From positions 1 to 64,000 of the forward strand of contig JBAZSD010000001.1 of NCBI GenBank assembly GCA_041662605.1: DNA of 64,000 bases, given 5' to 3'. This DNA is from Desulfomonilaceae bacterium (lineage in GTDB: Bacteria > Desulfobacterota > Desulfomonilia > Desulfomonilales > Desulfomonilaceae). Position 1 is the first letter of the stretch. Each line of letters begins with the position of its first letter. A model generated the notes under the pieces. The model was not told the DNA's origin. It did not search any database and saw nothing but the letters and a program-made list of their open reading frames with translations. The position numbers and the translations under genes were made by a program. Below are positions 1 through 9,113 of the stretch, in pieces.

Positions 1-25
1 AAAAGACCTTGTGACATAATTAATT

Positions 26-103
26 AACCTCGTTGGTGATGGTTTCTCTGTGATAAAAGAATACTATCATCTTGATTTATCAAGAACAACGAGGTTTTTT
101 ACT
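26..103 (+). terminator. Rho-independent terminator with branched hairpin
   Basis: A 10-bp perfect stem (26-35 with 87-96) encloses a second hairpin (70-76 with 79-85), and the outer stem runs straight into a T-rich tract around 95-109. This is the layout of an intrinsic terminator for a plus-strand gene ending before the window. The loop is long (about 50 nt), so the element could instead be a decayed mobile-element end. Confidence 0.55.
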
Positions 104-118
104 TTTTTTCGCGAAGGA

Positions 119-135
119 TCATGGTAGATTAAACG
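119..135. repeat. Left direct repeat flanking the IS element
   Basis: This 17-bp segment matches 1515-1531 at 14 of 17 positions, and the inner 12 bases (GTAGATTAAACG) are identical. It abuts the left terminal inverted repeat, as a target duplication should. The length is longer than most IS families make, but long duplications are known in the IS1202/ISNCY-type group. Confidence 0.6.
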
Positions 136-211
136 TGTTGGGAGCAAATAAAATGTCCTGAATTATAGCACATAATATGTCCGGTTAAGTGGGTCACGAT
201 GGAGGTGACTG

Positions 212-1387
212 ATGGGCCGGGCAGAGCTATTTCAGGAGATTCGGAAGATGAGGTTCGAGAGTGTTTACACTGACTGGAGAGCGCGGAGGTTGACACAGGA
301 ACAAGCCGCAATGGTTCTTGGAGTGTGCGCCAGGACATTTCGACGTCAAATCAATCGTTTCGAGGAAAATGGCGTTGAAGGCCTATTGGACAAGCGTTTG
401 ACACAGATTCCCTCTCGTCGCGCTCCAGTAGACGAGTTGTTTGCGGTTTGTGACACCTATAAAAAGCGGTATCAAGGCTGGAACGTAGCGCATTTCCATT
501 CCCGGTATAAAAGTAACGGAGGCCAGAGGAGCTACACCTGGGTAAAAAACACACTTCAGTCCAATGGGCTGGTTAATAAGGCTTCTAAAAAAGGCAAGCA
601 TCGTAAACGTAGGGAACCTGCGCCAATACCGGGCATGATGTTGCATCAGGACGCAAGTAATCACCAATGGGTCGAGGGTAAGAAATGGGACTTGGTCGTA
701 ACGATGGATGACGCGACCAACGAGCATTATTCGATGTTTTTTGTCTATGAAGAAGGAACAGCCAGTAGTTTCAGGGGAGTCAAGGATGTGATCAGTAAAC
801 GGGGGCTATTCAGTTCCCTTTATACCGATCGGGGGAGTCATTACTGGTATACCCCTCAAGAGGGTGGAAAAGTGAGCAAGACAAATCTTACTCAGTTTGG
901 GCGGGCCATGGCAAGCCTTGCGATACAGATGATTCCCTCTTATTCTCCCCAGGCTCGCGGAAGGAGTGAAAGAGCCTTCCGTACACATCAAGACCGTCTT
1001 CCCAGGGAACTTGCGGCTAACGGGATCACTACAATGGAACAGGCCAACCAGTATTTGGCCGAGGTATATTTGCCGGCTTTTAACGCCGAATTCATGAGGA
1101 CAGCGTCCGAGAAGGGAACAGCTTTCATGCAATGGGTCGGATCAGATCTCGATGACATACTTTGTGAGCAATATGAAAGGACAGTTAACCCGGACAACTG
1201 TGTTAGTTTTGAGGGGAAGAAACTTCAGATTCCGCCTGACAAATACAGATGCCACTATGTCAAAGCCCGAGTAAGAGTACACAAGTATATTGACGGATCA
1301 CTAGCTGTTTTTCATGGTCCTCGTAAATTGGCTGACTATGATAGTAAAGGCAAACTCAAGGAGGGACAATCACAAAACGCGGCTTAA
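212..1387 (+). CDS. IS transposase, DDE (rve) integrase type
   Basis: The product (391 aa) should cut and join the ends of the surrounding IS. The N-terminus (about 20-60) is a helix-turn-helix resembling the IS481/ISNCY group, followed by a basic linker. The DDE core shows D147 in HQDAS, D206 in YTDRGSHYW and E253 in GRSERAF. The start ATG follows a clear GGAGGTG ribosome site seven to nine bases upstream. The frame is intact and of normal length for this group. I place it in the IS1202/ISNCY-like group from architecture, end sequence and duplication length; assignment to a named element would need a database comparison. Confidence 0.9.
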   Translation: MGRAELFQEIRKMRFESVYTDWRARRLTQEQAAMVLGVCARTFRRQINRFEENGVEGLLDKRLTQIPSRRAPVDELFAVCDTYKKRYQGWNVAHFHSRYKSNGGQRSYTWVKNTLQSNGLVNKASKKGKHRKRREPAPIPGMMLHQDASNHQWVEGKKWDLVVTMDDATNEHYSMFFVYEEGTASSFRGVKDVISKRGLFSSLYTDRGSHYWYTPQEGGKVSKTNLTQFGRAMASLAIQMIPSYSPQARGRSERAFRTHQDRLPRELAANGITTMEQANQYLAEVYLPAFNAEFMRTASEKGTAFMQWVGSDLDDILCEQYERTVNPDNCVSFEGKKLQIPPDKYRCHYVKARVRVHKYIDGSLAVFHGPRKLADYDSKGKLKEGQSQNAA

Positions 1388-1409
1388 AAGATTACGGCTG
1401 TCGCCGTAT

Positions 1410-1457
1410 ACTACGGGATACAACTTCAGGCTACGCCTTCCGCTGTTATCCCGTAGT
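1410..1457 (+). other. Hairpin after the transposase gene
   Basis: An 11-bp perfect stem (1410-1420 with 1447-1457, ACTACGGGATA and its complement) encloses a 26-nt loop just after the transposase stop codon and before the right IS end. There is no T-run, so it may be a subterminal protein-binding structure or a barrier to read-through and not a classical terminator. Confidence 0.4.
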
Positions 1458-1514
1458 TCCAAATGAGGACAGTTCATTTGCTGTAAAAGCGGACATTTCT
1501 ATTTGTTGCCAACA

Positions 1515-1531
1515 TAGTCGTAGATTAAACG
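1515..1531. repeat. Right direct repeat flanking the IS element
   Basis: This is the partner of 119-135. The outer 12 bases are identical and three mismatches lie in the part adjoining the right inverted repeat, which suggests some drift since insertion. Confidence 0.6.
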
Positions 1532-1601
1532 CCGGAAAACAAATTATTGTGGTTGATGATCTTGAGTTAATTCATCATTATGAACTCGGGCAAATATCTC
1601 C

Positions 1602-3395
1602 TCACGGAATCTCAACACCGAAGACTTTCTCTGCCTCGTTTCCGAAAATGTCAATCACTCTGACTGCAATCCTTTGCTTTCCTGGTCGGACATATTTCCA
1701 GGTAGAGCTGGTCAGTTCCAGCGACCTTTTCTTGGGAGTTCTAAAATCCTGCCAGTGACTATTAAAGATTTTTTTCGTTATCACAGTCGGGAAAATCGGT
1801 AGTGATTCTTTCGCGGCTGCTCCTGCGTTCAGACCAACGCCATAATGGAAGTCAACAGACCAATAGTCTATCCAGTCAGTCCATTTCTTCGTCAACAGGT
1901 GTTTTTGTTCTTCGCCCTGCCGATTCCTCCATACCCTGAACAGGCTCCCATCTTCTTCTATCACCCTTAATGATTTCATTCTTGTCCCCGACCCGACAAG
2001 TTCTTTGAGAATTTCACGGCATGGTGGACTAAAACCTGTGAGAGTTACACAGGCTGAACAATTGAGGATGTCAACCCGGGCCTCAAAATGACCAGCAGTT
2101 TCCGGTTTGATGATGTCACTAGTCAGAGGTTGGATAGAATCAAACATTGATCCTTGACCGTCGCTATCTGGTTGAGGACCATCCGGATGAGGTTCTACCT
2201 TTGTTGTTTTTTCAGGCGCTTTTATCCTGACGGTTCCCAGCACATCAAAGCCTGTGATGGTGACATTACTGTTCAGGGCTTGTTTGACAAGGACGCTCAT
2301 TCGTTTTCTACATGTGTGGACGGCTATCTTGCCCAGATCACACCCTATCCATTTTCGACCAAGCTTTTGGGCGGCTTCGAGTGTTGTACCTGAACCGCAG
2401 AAAAAATCAGCGATCACGTCCCCAGGGTTTGACCCCGTGAGGACTATTCGCTCCAGAAGCGCCAATGGCTTTTGAGTGGGATATCCCCACATCTCCGGAT
2501 GAGCGTGTAAAAGGGGCATTTTCCACACATTGTCCGCCGTTCTTTGATCTCGTGTGACGTAAACGCATTTGCCGTCCGAGCCTTTTGGATAAACCTTTTT
2601 GCCGTTGACCTTTTTCATTTGGGAAACTTTGATCGGCTTTTCCCGTTTGTCAAATTGCCAGTTGAAGACGCTACTGGATGATTTGGAGTAATAAAATATT
2701 GTGTCGGTGGAGTTGGTGTATTGACGCTTACGGGTGTCGGGTATTTTGTTCGTGTAATACCAGATGATCTCATTTCGGAAAGAGCCTGGGCCAAATATTT
2801 CTTCCAGGATAGACCGTATCATGAAGTTGGCCTTACAGTCGCAATGAACCCAAATACTCCCGTCTTCAGCCAGAATATCTTTTATGAGTCCTATCCGATC
2901 GTACATCATTGTTAGATATGCGTCTGGACCGGCTTGCCATGTATCCCTGTATGCTAAGCTCTCCACAACTTGGAGTCTGTCTGATCCGTCTTCACCTATG
3001 GGAAGATTAATGTTGTAATCAGCCCCAACAAGAAAAGGGGGATCTATATATACAAGCTTGATACCTCCAACAGCCTGTATTTCATCGTGAAGTTGACCAC
3101 AAAACAATGAATTCATCACGAGTTTGTTGTCACCCCGGATGATTTTGTTGGTCCAATTTGGGGCGGGAGCAACTTCCGGATCTCCAGACCGATCCGATTC
3201 GGTAGGTTGAACGCCAACACGCTCGATTAACTCGAAGTCAGCTATTTCGCGGACAGTTGAGGCCTGTTTGTCTTTCCAGACTAGTTTAATTCCGGATTTA
3301 TCCAGTGTGGTTGTTCTCGAAACACCTTCAATCTGGGTGTTTTTCGCTCGATAATTATGATTCCCGATCTTTTCCCCCGACTTACTAGATTCCAT
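1602..3395 (-). CDS. Site-specific DNA methyltransferase (N4/N6, beta class)
   Basis: The protein (597 aa) carries the two hallmarks of amino-methyltransferases: catalytic motif IV as DPPF at residues 118-121 and the SAM-binding motif I as FCGSGTT at 332-338. Motif IV precedes motif I, which is the beta-class order seen in type III Mod subunits and many solitary enzymes. Residues from about 380 to 597 form an extra region that I cannot assign; it could help recognise the target. The ATG lies three bases after the stop of the upstream universal stress gene, so the two are co-transcribed. No restriction endonuclease gene is visible in the window, so I infer an orphan methylase or one whose partner lies elsewhere. 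Confidence 0.85.
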   Translation of the reverse strand: MESSKSGEKIGNHNYRAKNTQIEGVSRTTTLDKSGIKLVWKDKQASTVREIADFELIERVGVQPTESDRSGDPEVAPAPNWTNKIIRGDNKLVMNSLFCGQLHDEIQAVGGIKLVYIDPPFLVGADYNINLPIGEDGSDRLQVVESLAYRDTWQAGPDAYLTMMYDRIGLIKDILAEDGSIWVHCDCKANFMIRSILEEIFGPGSFRNEIIWYYTNKIPDTRKRQYTNSTDTIFYYSKSSSSVFNWQFDKREKPIKVSQMKKVNGKKVYPKGSDGKCVYVTRDQRTADNVWKMPLLHAHPEMWGYPTQKPLALLERIVLTGSNPGDVIADFFCGSGTTLEAAQKLGRKWIGCDLGKIAVHTCRKRMSVLVKQALNSNVTITGFDVLGTVRIKAPEKTTKVEPHPDGPQPDSDGQGSMFDSIQPLTSDIIKPETAGHFEARVDILNCSACVTLTGFSPPCREILKELVGSGTRMKSLRVIEEDGSLFRVWRNRQGEEQKHLLTKKWTDWIDYWSVDFHYGVGLNAGAAAKESLPIFPTVITKKIFNSHWQDFRTPKKRSLELTSSTWKYVRPGKQRIAVRVIDIFGNEAEKVFGVEIP

Positions 3396-3398
3396 GAC

Positions 3399-4244
3399 CT
3401 AAAATGTTGACTTGTCCCTAAACACAAGTATAGGACGTGTTGTCAAGCGAGCCAGGTTTAGAGCTTCATCACTTATAAGTTTGAGATACTTGGGACGTCT
3501 GTATCCGTACGCTCCGAGCACTATGAGATCGTATCTGTGAACCGCGACATCCTTAAGGATTTGCTCCACGAAATCGCCCTTGGTCATTTTAGTGATCGGC
3601 TCGAAATCGAACTTCCTCAATATCTGTGCGCCTTGCTGAAGGGATTGTCGAGCAAACTCATCACTTTCATGCTGTCCGGTTTCCTGGACATGCAAGAGCG
3701 TAATCTCGGCGTTTTTGCCTGTCAATAACGGCGCTGTAAATTCCAGAGCCATCTGGTCGGTTTCTGAGCCCCTGTACACTATCAGGACTCTATGAATCTC
3801 ACGAAACTGACGAACAATAAGAACAGGTTGTTCAGCGTTATGCAGGATCTTGGCATGAACAGCCCCCAAAAGTAAGCCTCGAAGCGATGATTGTTCATGA
3901 GAACCAAGGACAATCATGTCGTACCCATCCGACTTGGCAGTATTAAGTATTTCGTCTGCGGGATCACCTTCGAGGACTTCGAGTTGACAAGGGATCTTCG
4001 CCTTAATACAGGTCTGACAGGCGACATCGAACTGCCTTTCAACTTCCTGCACATCTGCCTTGATTGCCCCTTCCAATCCATCTTTTGATAGGAAAGGGGC
4101 ATAGCTTTCAGCCGCTATTTCGGCCAGATCAGGTTTTACATGTATAGCGTCCACTACAGCATTCCGATTCTCAAGCAAATGGCATGTAAACTCCAGACCT
4201 GTATAAGTCTCGGGGTTCTTATCTACAGCCACTAAGACTTTCAT
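3399..4244 (-). CDS. Tandem-domain universal stress protein
   Basis: The protein (281 aa) contains two UspA domains. The first begins MKVLVAVDKN and has the nucleotide-binding signature around DMIVLGSHEQSSLRGLLLG; the second ends with DLIVLGAYGYRRPK. I chose the ATG at 4244, which has a GGGAGGA ribosome site; the reading frame stays open further upstream but has no similar site there. Usp proteins bind ATP or stabilise cells under stress, though the specific role here is unknown. It is the last of three consecutive usp genes in the operon and is followed at once by the methyltransferase gene. Confidence 0.85.
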   Translation of the reverse strand: MKVLVAVDKNPETYTGLEFTCHLLENRNAVVDAIHVKPDLAEIAAESYAPFLSKDGLEGAIKADVQEVERQFDVACQTCIKAKIPCQLEVLEGDPADEILNTAKSDGYDMIVLGSHEQSSLRGLLLGAVHAKILHNAEQPVLIVRQFREIHRVLIVYRGSETDQMALEFTAPLLTGKNAEITLLHVQETGQHESDEFARQSLQQGAQILRKFDFEPITKMTKGDFVEQILKDVAVHRYDLIVLGAYGYRRPKYLKLISDEALNLARLTTRPILVFRDKSTF

Positions 4245-4327
4245 TGTCAATCCTCCCTTGGCAAGACCGGGTTCAGGGGTCTCGACTGCTTTATTACCGT
4301 CGAATGTTAAATTTCTTGCCTTACAAA

Positions 4328-5212
4328 CTATCTCATCACCAAAACGGATGTCGGACACTTGCTGACAAAACGTCCTACCCAACCGCGTGAGAAAAAACGG
4401 TTGAGAAGCGACTTTTTACCCAACCATAAGGCAAGAAGGTCTTGTTTGATCTCTTGCGCTATTACTCGCTCAAAATCTGAGATATCCATCAAGCGAGTGC
4501 TGATCTCGACTTGTCGATCGCTGTAATAATCACCGATTTCAATCAGTCTGGTATAAACGGACTTTTCCATGTCACCATTTTGGCTCAAGCCTATAAGCTC
4601 CAGACACGCCCCGTGAATTGTGATCATTTGATTAATAATCTCAAGCGATTCCTGACTTATATAACCCTGATCAAGGCAGGCCACAATCCTGGTAACCGGT
4701 TGCTGTTCCTTGACGAGCAGCACCGAGCAATCAGCGTCGTCCACCACCTGTTGAGGAGCAGCAACGGAATTGGCCCATTCGCATTTATCGCCTTTTGCGC
4801 AGCCGAGCACTATGAGATCACTGCCGTCATCCTGGGATTCTGATAAAATCTCTCGCGCCGGAGTTCCTGTCCTCAGTCGAACTCTAAAATCCTTTTTTCG
4901 GCCGGCAAGGATTTTCATCTCTTCCATAACCCCATTTTTTACGGGTATCCATTCGTACTTTCCCTCCCCAAGCTCATAGGGAGAGTCTTCACGGGTCCAA
5001 CTATTCAGGAACACATCTCGATACTCTCTCAACGCCTTGCTAATGGAGGTCTCAACCGTTGAATCATGAACTTTGATTGAATCCCTGGCTGTAGCGCCGT
5101 GACTTACCCCTAGTAGAGTCACGTCCGCCCAGGTGTTCATAGCCAGTTTGATCGTTTCTTTAAGAGCGTATTCGCTATACGGATGTTCGTCTCCGGCAAA
5201 TAGAATTCTCAT
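4328..5212 (-). CDS. Universal stress protein, two domains
   Basis: The protein (294 aa) starts MRILFAGDEHPYSEYALK, a typical UspA first strand. The first domain ends with SDLIVLGCAKGDKCEWANSVA, a variant of the GxxGx9G(S/T) nucleotide-binding loop. The second domain is more divergent and lacks an obvious loop, so only the first may bind ATP. The ATG at 5212 was preferred because purine-rich AAGGAGAGAG sequence precedes it. It lies 23 bp after the next upstream usp gene and 83 bp before the following one. Confidence 0.8.
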   Translation of the reverse strand: MRILFAGDEHPYSEYALKETIKLAMNTWADVTLLGVSHGATARDSIKVHDSTVETSISKALREYRDVFLNSWTREDSPYELGEGKYEWIPVKNGVMEEMKILAGRKKDFRVRLRTGTPAREILSESQDDGSDLIVLGCAKGDKCEWANSVAAPQQVVDDADCSVLLVKEQQPVTRIVACLDQGYISQESLEIINQMITIHGACLELIGLSQNGDMEKSVYTRLIEIGDYYSDRQVEISTRLMDISDFERVIAQEIKQDLLALWLGKKSLLNRFFSRGWVGRFVSKCPTSVLVMR

Positions 5213-5235
5213 GGCGCTTCTCTCTCCTTGAGCCC

Positions 5236-6036
5236 TCAGTAAAATGCTATCAGAGAGGCCGTATTGACTAAACTGAGCCATTCCAGCTCAACACTGTCTT
5301 TTCGGACTGCTCTGTCTAATCCTATTGCTACTAAACCACAGTCTTTTAAATCATCTTCCTTCGGTTTGGAAACAACTTCAGGGTCCAGCGGTTTCTGTTC
5401 AACTGTGCAGCCAACCTGTTCCAAAATGCCGGTCGATTCGAGAACCTTCTCTTTGAGGTCAGGTTCATGAGGCCCGGATCCATGATGCTCGGGATATGCC
5501 AAAACCAGAGGAACTGACGATCCCTTCCAGATTTTCTCAAACGTTCTTGTTAAAGCTTCCGTCCCTGGAATGTCTAGACACAGCAGCAAAACATTTTTCA
5601 TTTTTCTCAAGGACTGAACAAGGATTAGGGGACACGTCAGCCGTTGATAAAACTTAGTGTGCGCCAACTTGTAAAGTTCCGCATGGTTCCATAGAAAATC
5701 CACGCCCTCGACATATAGATCAAACTGGCCTTCCTGTGCTACTTTGCTGACTTCCGAATGGCGGTCTCCATATATTACCCTAGGGTCAGACAGTTTTGGA
5801 CAAAAATCCATCTCCGGGGCTATCATCTTGGATATCTCTTCTTTTCCCCTTTCAATCATCTCGCGTTGCCAGGTTCTGCTAGCCCACCCTGCGCCTCGAA
5901 AAGAATCATGGGAAAGAGATTCTTTGACATAAACCGGATGAATTTCTACATCAATGGATCCTCCAAGTTGACACGCAAAGCGGATAGCAAGGCTGGAAGC
6001 CAGATCCACTTCAATTGACACCAAAGTCTTAATCAC
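5236..6036 (-). CDS. Divergent universal stress protein
   Basis: The protein (266 aa) begins IKTLVSIEVDLASSLAIRFACQLG, which matches the first strand and helix of UspA domains, and includes a second Usp-like half starting near MKNVLLLCLDIPGTE. The glycine-rich ATP loop is poorly conserved, so it may be a non-binding member. The start is GTG at 6036 behind a strong GGGAGGACC ribosome site. It sits 72 bp after the response regulator gene in the same minus-strand operon. Confidence 0.75.
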   Translation of the reverse strand: MIKTLVSIEVDLASSLAIRFACQLGGSIDVEIHPVYVKESLSHDSFRGAGWASRTWQREMIERGKEEISKMIAPEMDFCPKLSDPRVIYGDRHSEVSKVAQEGQFDLYVEGVDFLWNHAELYKLAHTKFYQRLTCPLILVQSLRKMKNVLLLCLDIPGTEALTRTFEKIWKGSSVPLVLAYPEHHGSGPHEPDLKEKVLESTGILEQVGCTVEQKPLDPEVVSKPKEDDLKDCGLVAIGLDRAVRKDSVELEWLSLVNTASLIAFY

Positions 6037-6107
6037 GTCTTGGTCCTCCCTTATGGGATAAGAGGCTGTTAGTTCGGAGGGGTTCTCTGCTGTATAGGAC
6101 CCTCGGA

Positions 6108-6485
6108 CTACTCACCTCGGATTTTGGCTTCCGCTCGGGTTACTACGTCTTGAATTTCACTCAGCTTGAACGGTTTGGCAATGAAATCAAAAACACCCTT
6201 GTGAAATGATTCCTTCGCCGTTTCCATTGTCGCAAAGCCTGTAATTACAATAACCTCCGTTTTGGGCGACCGTTGTTTGGCTTCGGTCAGAAGCTGCATA
6301 CCGTCTACACCCTTCATTTTCAAGTCAGTGATAATAATGTCATAATTAATATCCTTGATTCGTTCCATCGCGTCCGAACTTTGGGTGAAGGTATCAACCT
6401 CGTAACCCTGCTTCTCAAGAGCAGGTTTTAATCGTTTGCAAACGATCGGCTCATCGTCCAAAACCATAATTTTTAATTTGCTCAT
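6108..6485 (-). CDS. Single-domain response regulator (CheY-like receiver)
   Basis: The protein (125 aa) is a stand-alone receiver domain with acidic pocket DDE at 10-12, phospho-acceptor D54 in ITDLKMKG, T in VITGF and K in AKPFKL. It has no output domain, so it probably signals by protein contact, for example with the PEP-synthase-like protein encoded just upstream. I chose the ATG at 6485 with GGAGGAG before it; its first 35 bases overlap the end of that upstream gene, which implies translational coupling. Confidence 0.85.
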   Translation of the reverse strand: MSKLKIMVLDDEPIVCKRLKPALEKQGYEVDTFTQSSDAMERIKDINYDIIITDLKMKGVDGMQLLTEAKQRSPKTEVIVITGFATMETAKESFHKGVFDFIAKPFKLSEIQDVVTRAEAKIRGE

Positions 6486-9051
6486 TTTCTCCTCCCGCCG
6501 GCAAGGATCTCGCGAGATTCGCATACCGGTCAAAAAACTGTTCGACAAACTGATCAACGTCCTGATCACTTCTTAACTGTATATCCAGTTGTCTACTAAA
6601 ACCAATCAAGGCCCCTATAACCTGCAGGCGGCTTTGGATCTCCTCTTTTGGAAGATCCATCAGTCGAGCGACCACGAGGTCTCCTTTAACTACAACATTG
6701 AAGAGATAATTCGATAGTATTTGAGACAACACTTGCGCTCTGCGCGACCGGCGTGTCAGATCAGTGACTCCTCCTACAAACCTGAAATAAATGTGATTTC
6801 GTTGGGCCTCGTCATACATGGTAGCGTCGATCAGATTGAAATGATATCCAAGCCTTAAATGAAGATTCATATAAAGTTCAGTAACTACAGCAAGGTTGAA
6901 CCCTGCATTCGCTACTCCACCACCAGCAGCGTCCCAATTCCTCGTGAGGCTCGACATTAAACCTTTGAAATCAACTGCGACCGGATGGGTGCTCCATGTA
7001 TCCGGGTGGCAAACGCCCTGCCAAAGAGCCATCAGAGGTAATGAGCGAACTGATTCAATTTTGACTTTGTTTCCCGCCAGTTCGGGATCAATCCCGCCGC
7101 CTAAATCCAATATCCTCAGGTTCAGGGGAACATCCGATTCCAAGGTCCAGACCTTAGCTCCTTTAAAACGGGGAAGCGCTCCTGGAATCTCCATCAACTC
7201 CTGGACGGACTTCTCATGAATAAAACGGATCATGTCATGAACCGACACACAACCACTTGGAGTAAAATCTGGCGCATAAGGGTCTATTAGGTGCAATGAA
7301 GCGATTCTTTTGAGGAGTCTTCTCAACAAACGAAACTCTGGTGACTCCTCAAAAACCATTGATTGGACGCGTTCAAAATTTATGAGTTCGTCAACCTTGC
7401 CCGAGTAGACGGTACGATGGTGGGTGTCCAGGGTTATTTCCATGTCGTCTCTAAGTATTTCAGTGGCTTTGTCGATTCCGAGGAGAGCGGGAACCCTGAA
7501 CTCCCTGGCAATTGTAGCAAGATGCCCGGCGGCAGACCCACGTTCGGCTATAATAGCCGCGGCGTTTGGGACAATTTGAGCAAGCCACGGGGCGGTATAT
7601 TTTGTCACAAGGACCGCTCCTTCGGGAAAAGTGGACATATCTTCATGAATATTGACTATATGGACTGGGCCTGATCCTATACCCGCATGAGCCACAACGC
7701 CTTCATTCTCGATCAAGACAGGGTAAGTCGAAAAACGTTCCCTGATGTTTTTGTCCGTTCCCGCATCTTCCGGGCTTATCGCCAATCTTCGACACTGAAG
7801 AATCCAGATCTGATCTTCCGAATCTATCGCCCATTCTATTTCCTGGGGACGCTTGAAGTACCTTTCCAGAGCCATAGCCCATTTGGCCAAGGCGTCTACC
7901 GTGGATTCAGAAATCGAAGATTCACTACGTATGTTCTTGGGTAACGTTGCTTCTTCTTCGCCTCCTCGTGACGCTGCCTTTATAAATGACTCCTTATTTG
8001 CGATTCGTTCCAACACAACTTTGTGAGGATGGGCCCTTTCGACAACATAGAGGTCGGACGAATCCCGCCCCTCTACTACCGTCCGACCTAACCCAAACGC
8101 CGCGTAAATTGCAAGGCAATCGGGTTGTCCGGATTCCAGAGATAATGTTTGAATGACGCCGCTGGCCCGGCTATCGATCATCTCCTGACAGAGCGCCGCC
8201 ATTGCCGCTTCTTCACCGATCATGCCCATCTGTCGCCTGTAAATAAGGGCCTCGGGGGAATAAAGACTAGCCATAACCTTTTTGTATGCGTCGAGAACCT
8301 GGGACGCTGGGGCATTCAGAATGCTTTCATGCAAACCGGCGAATGACACATCTCCGTCTTCGCCATATGCGCTGCTGCGTATAGCCCAGTATACATTATC
8401 AGTTTTTGTCTGGGTCTTTATCTGTCGGGAGACGTCCTGCGGTACAATACCCGCCAGTATGCTGTATCTGATCTGACCGGAAGCCTTTTCCAATGTCTCC
8501 TTGCCGGATACCCAAAGTTCAAGCCAGGAATGAATCCGGTCTTCAAGGTCGTTATAATCTATGAACCGATTATACGCTCGGTTAGTGATAACAAATCCGG
8601 ACGGGGCAGGAATTCCCAGCTTGTGCATGATCTCGCCCAGAGCGTTTGCCTTCCCGCCGGTCAGTTCGGGCGTATCCAGTGGCATGTCTGTAAGGGACAC
8701 GACATAAGGAGCGTTCGACAGCGCAAGACGGCCCCTGAGTTCCATCTCAATGGGAAAAAAGACTCTATCAAGCGTTGGATATAGCTCGTAGTATCGATCT
8801 GATGAAATGAGATTAAGACCTTTTACCATTCTCAGAAGCAAGTCCTGTAGTTCAGCTATAGAATCGACCAAGTATTTTCTGTCAAATATGTAATCACCAC
8901 CCGATTTTTCTCCTAGGTCAGCTATTAGCTCCATTGCTTTCTGGTGGTTCTGGAGTAAAACCTGGAACTGCTCGAACACCTGCTGAAAAGCTACTCTCTC
9001 ACGTTTTCGAGAAACCAGTCTCTGAATTGTTTTTTTTAATCGAGACCACAC
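6451..9051 (-). CDS. PEP synthase/PPDK-like phosphotransferase without a PEP-binding barrel
   Basis: The protein (866 aa) has an N-terminal PPDK ATP-grasp region (about 125-420, including TGGKANALGEIMHKLGIPAPSG and WAIRSSAYGEDG) and a mobile phosphohistidine domain (about 450-545) with candidate H510 in GSAAGHLATIARE. The C-terminal third does not look like the PEP/pyruvate TIM barrel, so the acceptor substrate is unknown. Related two-domain enzymes phosphorylate other targets, such as rifampicin phosphotransferase. The start is GTG at 9051 with GAAGGAG upstream. Linkage to a lone receiver and several Usp proteins suggests a stress-related phosphotransfer module. Confidence 0.7.
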   Translation of the reverse strand: MWSRLKKTIQRLVSRKRERVAFQQVFEQFQVLLQNHQKAMELIADLGEKSGGDYIFDRKYLVDSIAELQDLLLRMVKGLNLISSDRYYELYPTLDRVFFPIEMELRGRLALSNAPYVVSLTDMPLDTPELTGGKANALGEIMHKLGIPAPSGFVITNRAYNRFIDYNDLEDRIHSWLELWVSGKETLEKASGQIRYSILAGIVPQDVSRQIKTQTKTDNVYWAIRSSAYGEDGDVSFAGLHESILNAPASQVLDAYKKVMASLYSPEALIYRRQMGMIGEEAAMAALCQEMIDSRASGVIQTLSLESGQPDCLAIYAAFGLGRTVVEGRDSSDLYVVERAHPHKVVLERIANKESFIKAASRGGEEEATLPKNIRSESSISESTVDALAKWAMALERYFKRPQEIEWAIDSEDQIWILQCRRLAISPEDAGTDKNIRERFSTYPVLIENEGVVAHAGIGSGPVHIVNIHEDMSTFPEGAVLVTKYTAPWLAQIVPNAAAIIAERGSAAGHLATIAREFRVPALLGIDKATEILRDDMEITLDTHHRTVYSGKVDELINFERVQSMVFEESPEFRLLRRLLKRIASLHLIDPYAPDFTPSGCVSVHDMIRFIHEKSVQELMEIPGALPRFKGAKVWTLESDVPLNLRILDLGGGIDPELAGNKVKIESVRSLPLMALWQGVCHPDTWSTHPVAVDFKGLMSSLTRNWDAAGGGVANAGFNLAVVTELYMNLHLRLGYHFNLIDATMYDEAQRNHIYFRFVGGVTDLTRRSRRAQVLSQILSNYLFNVVVKGDLVVARLMDLPKEEIQSRLQVIGALIGFSRQLDIQLRSDQDVDQFVEQFFDRYANLARSLPAGGENEQIKNYGFGR

Positions 9052-9113
9052 TTGAGACAGCTCCTTCGCCTCGGCAAGCGCTCGCTTATTAATCCCAAAA
9101 GGTTACGAAATTT

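Larger units (their letters stand above)
136..1514 (+). mobile_element. Complete IS element of the IS1202/ISNCY-like type
   Basis: The element is about 1.38 kb and carries one transposase gene. Its ends are imperfect inverted repeats: 136-158 reads TGTTGGGAGCAAATA then AAATGTCC, and the reverse complement of 1491-1514 reads TGTTGGCAACAAATA then GAAATGTCC (two mismatches, one gap). The subterminal word ATGTCC/CTGTCC recurs about 24 bases further in at both ends. Direct repeats of about 17 bp flank it. The open transposase frame and readable ends suggest recent or continuing activity. It lies about 70 bp beyond the stop codon of the minus-strand methyltransferase gene. Confidence 0.8.
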
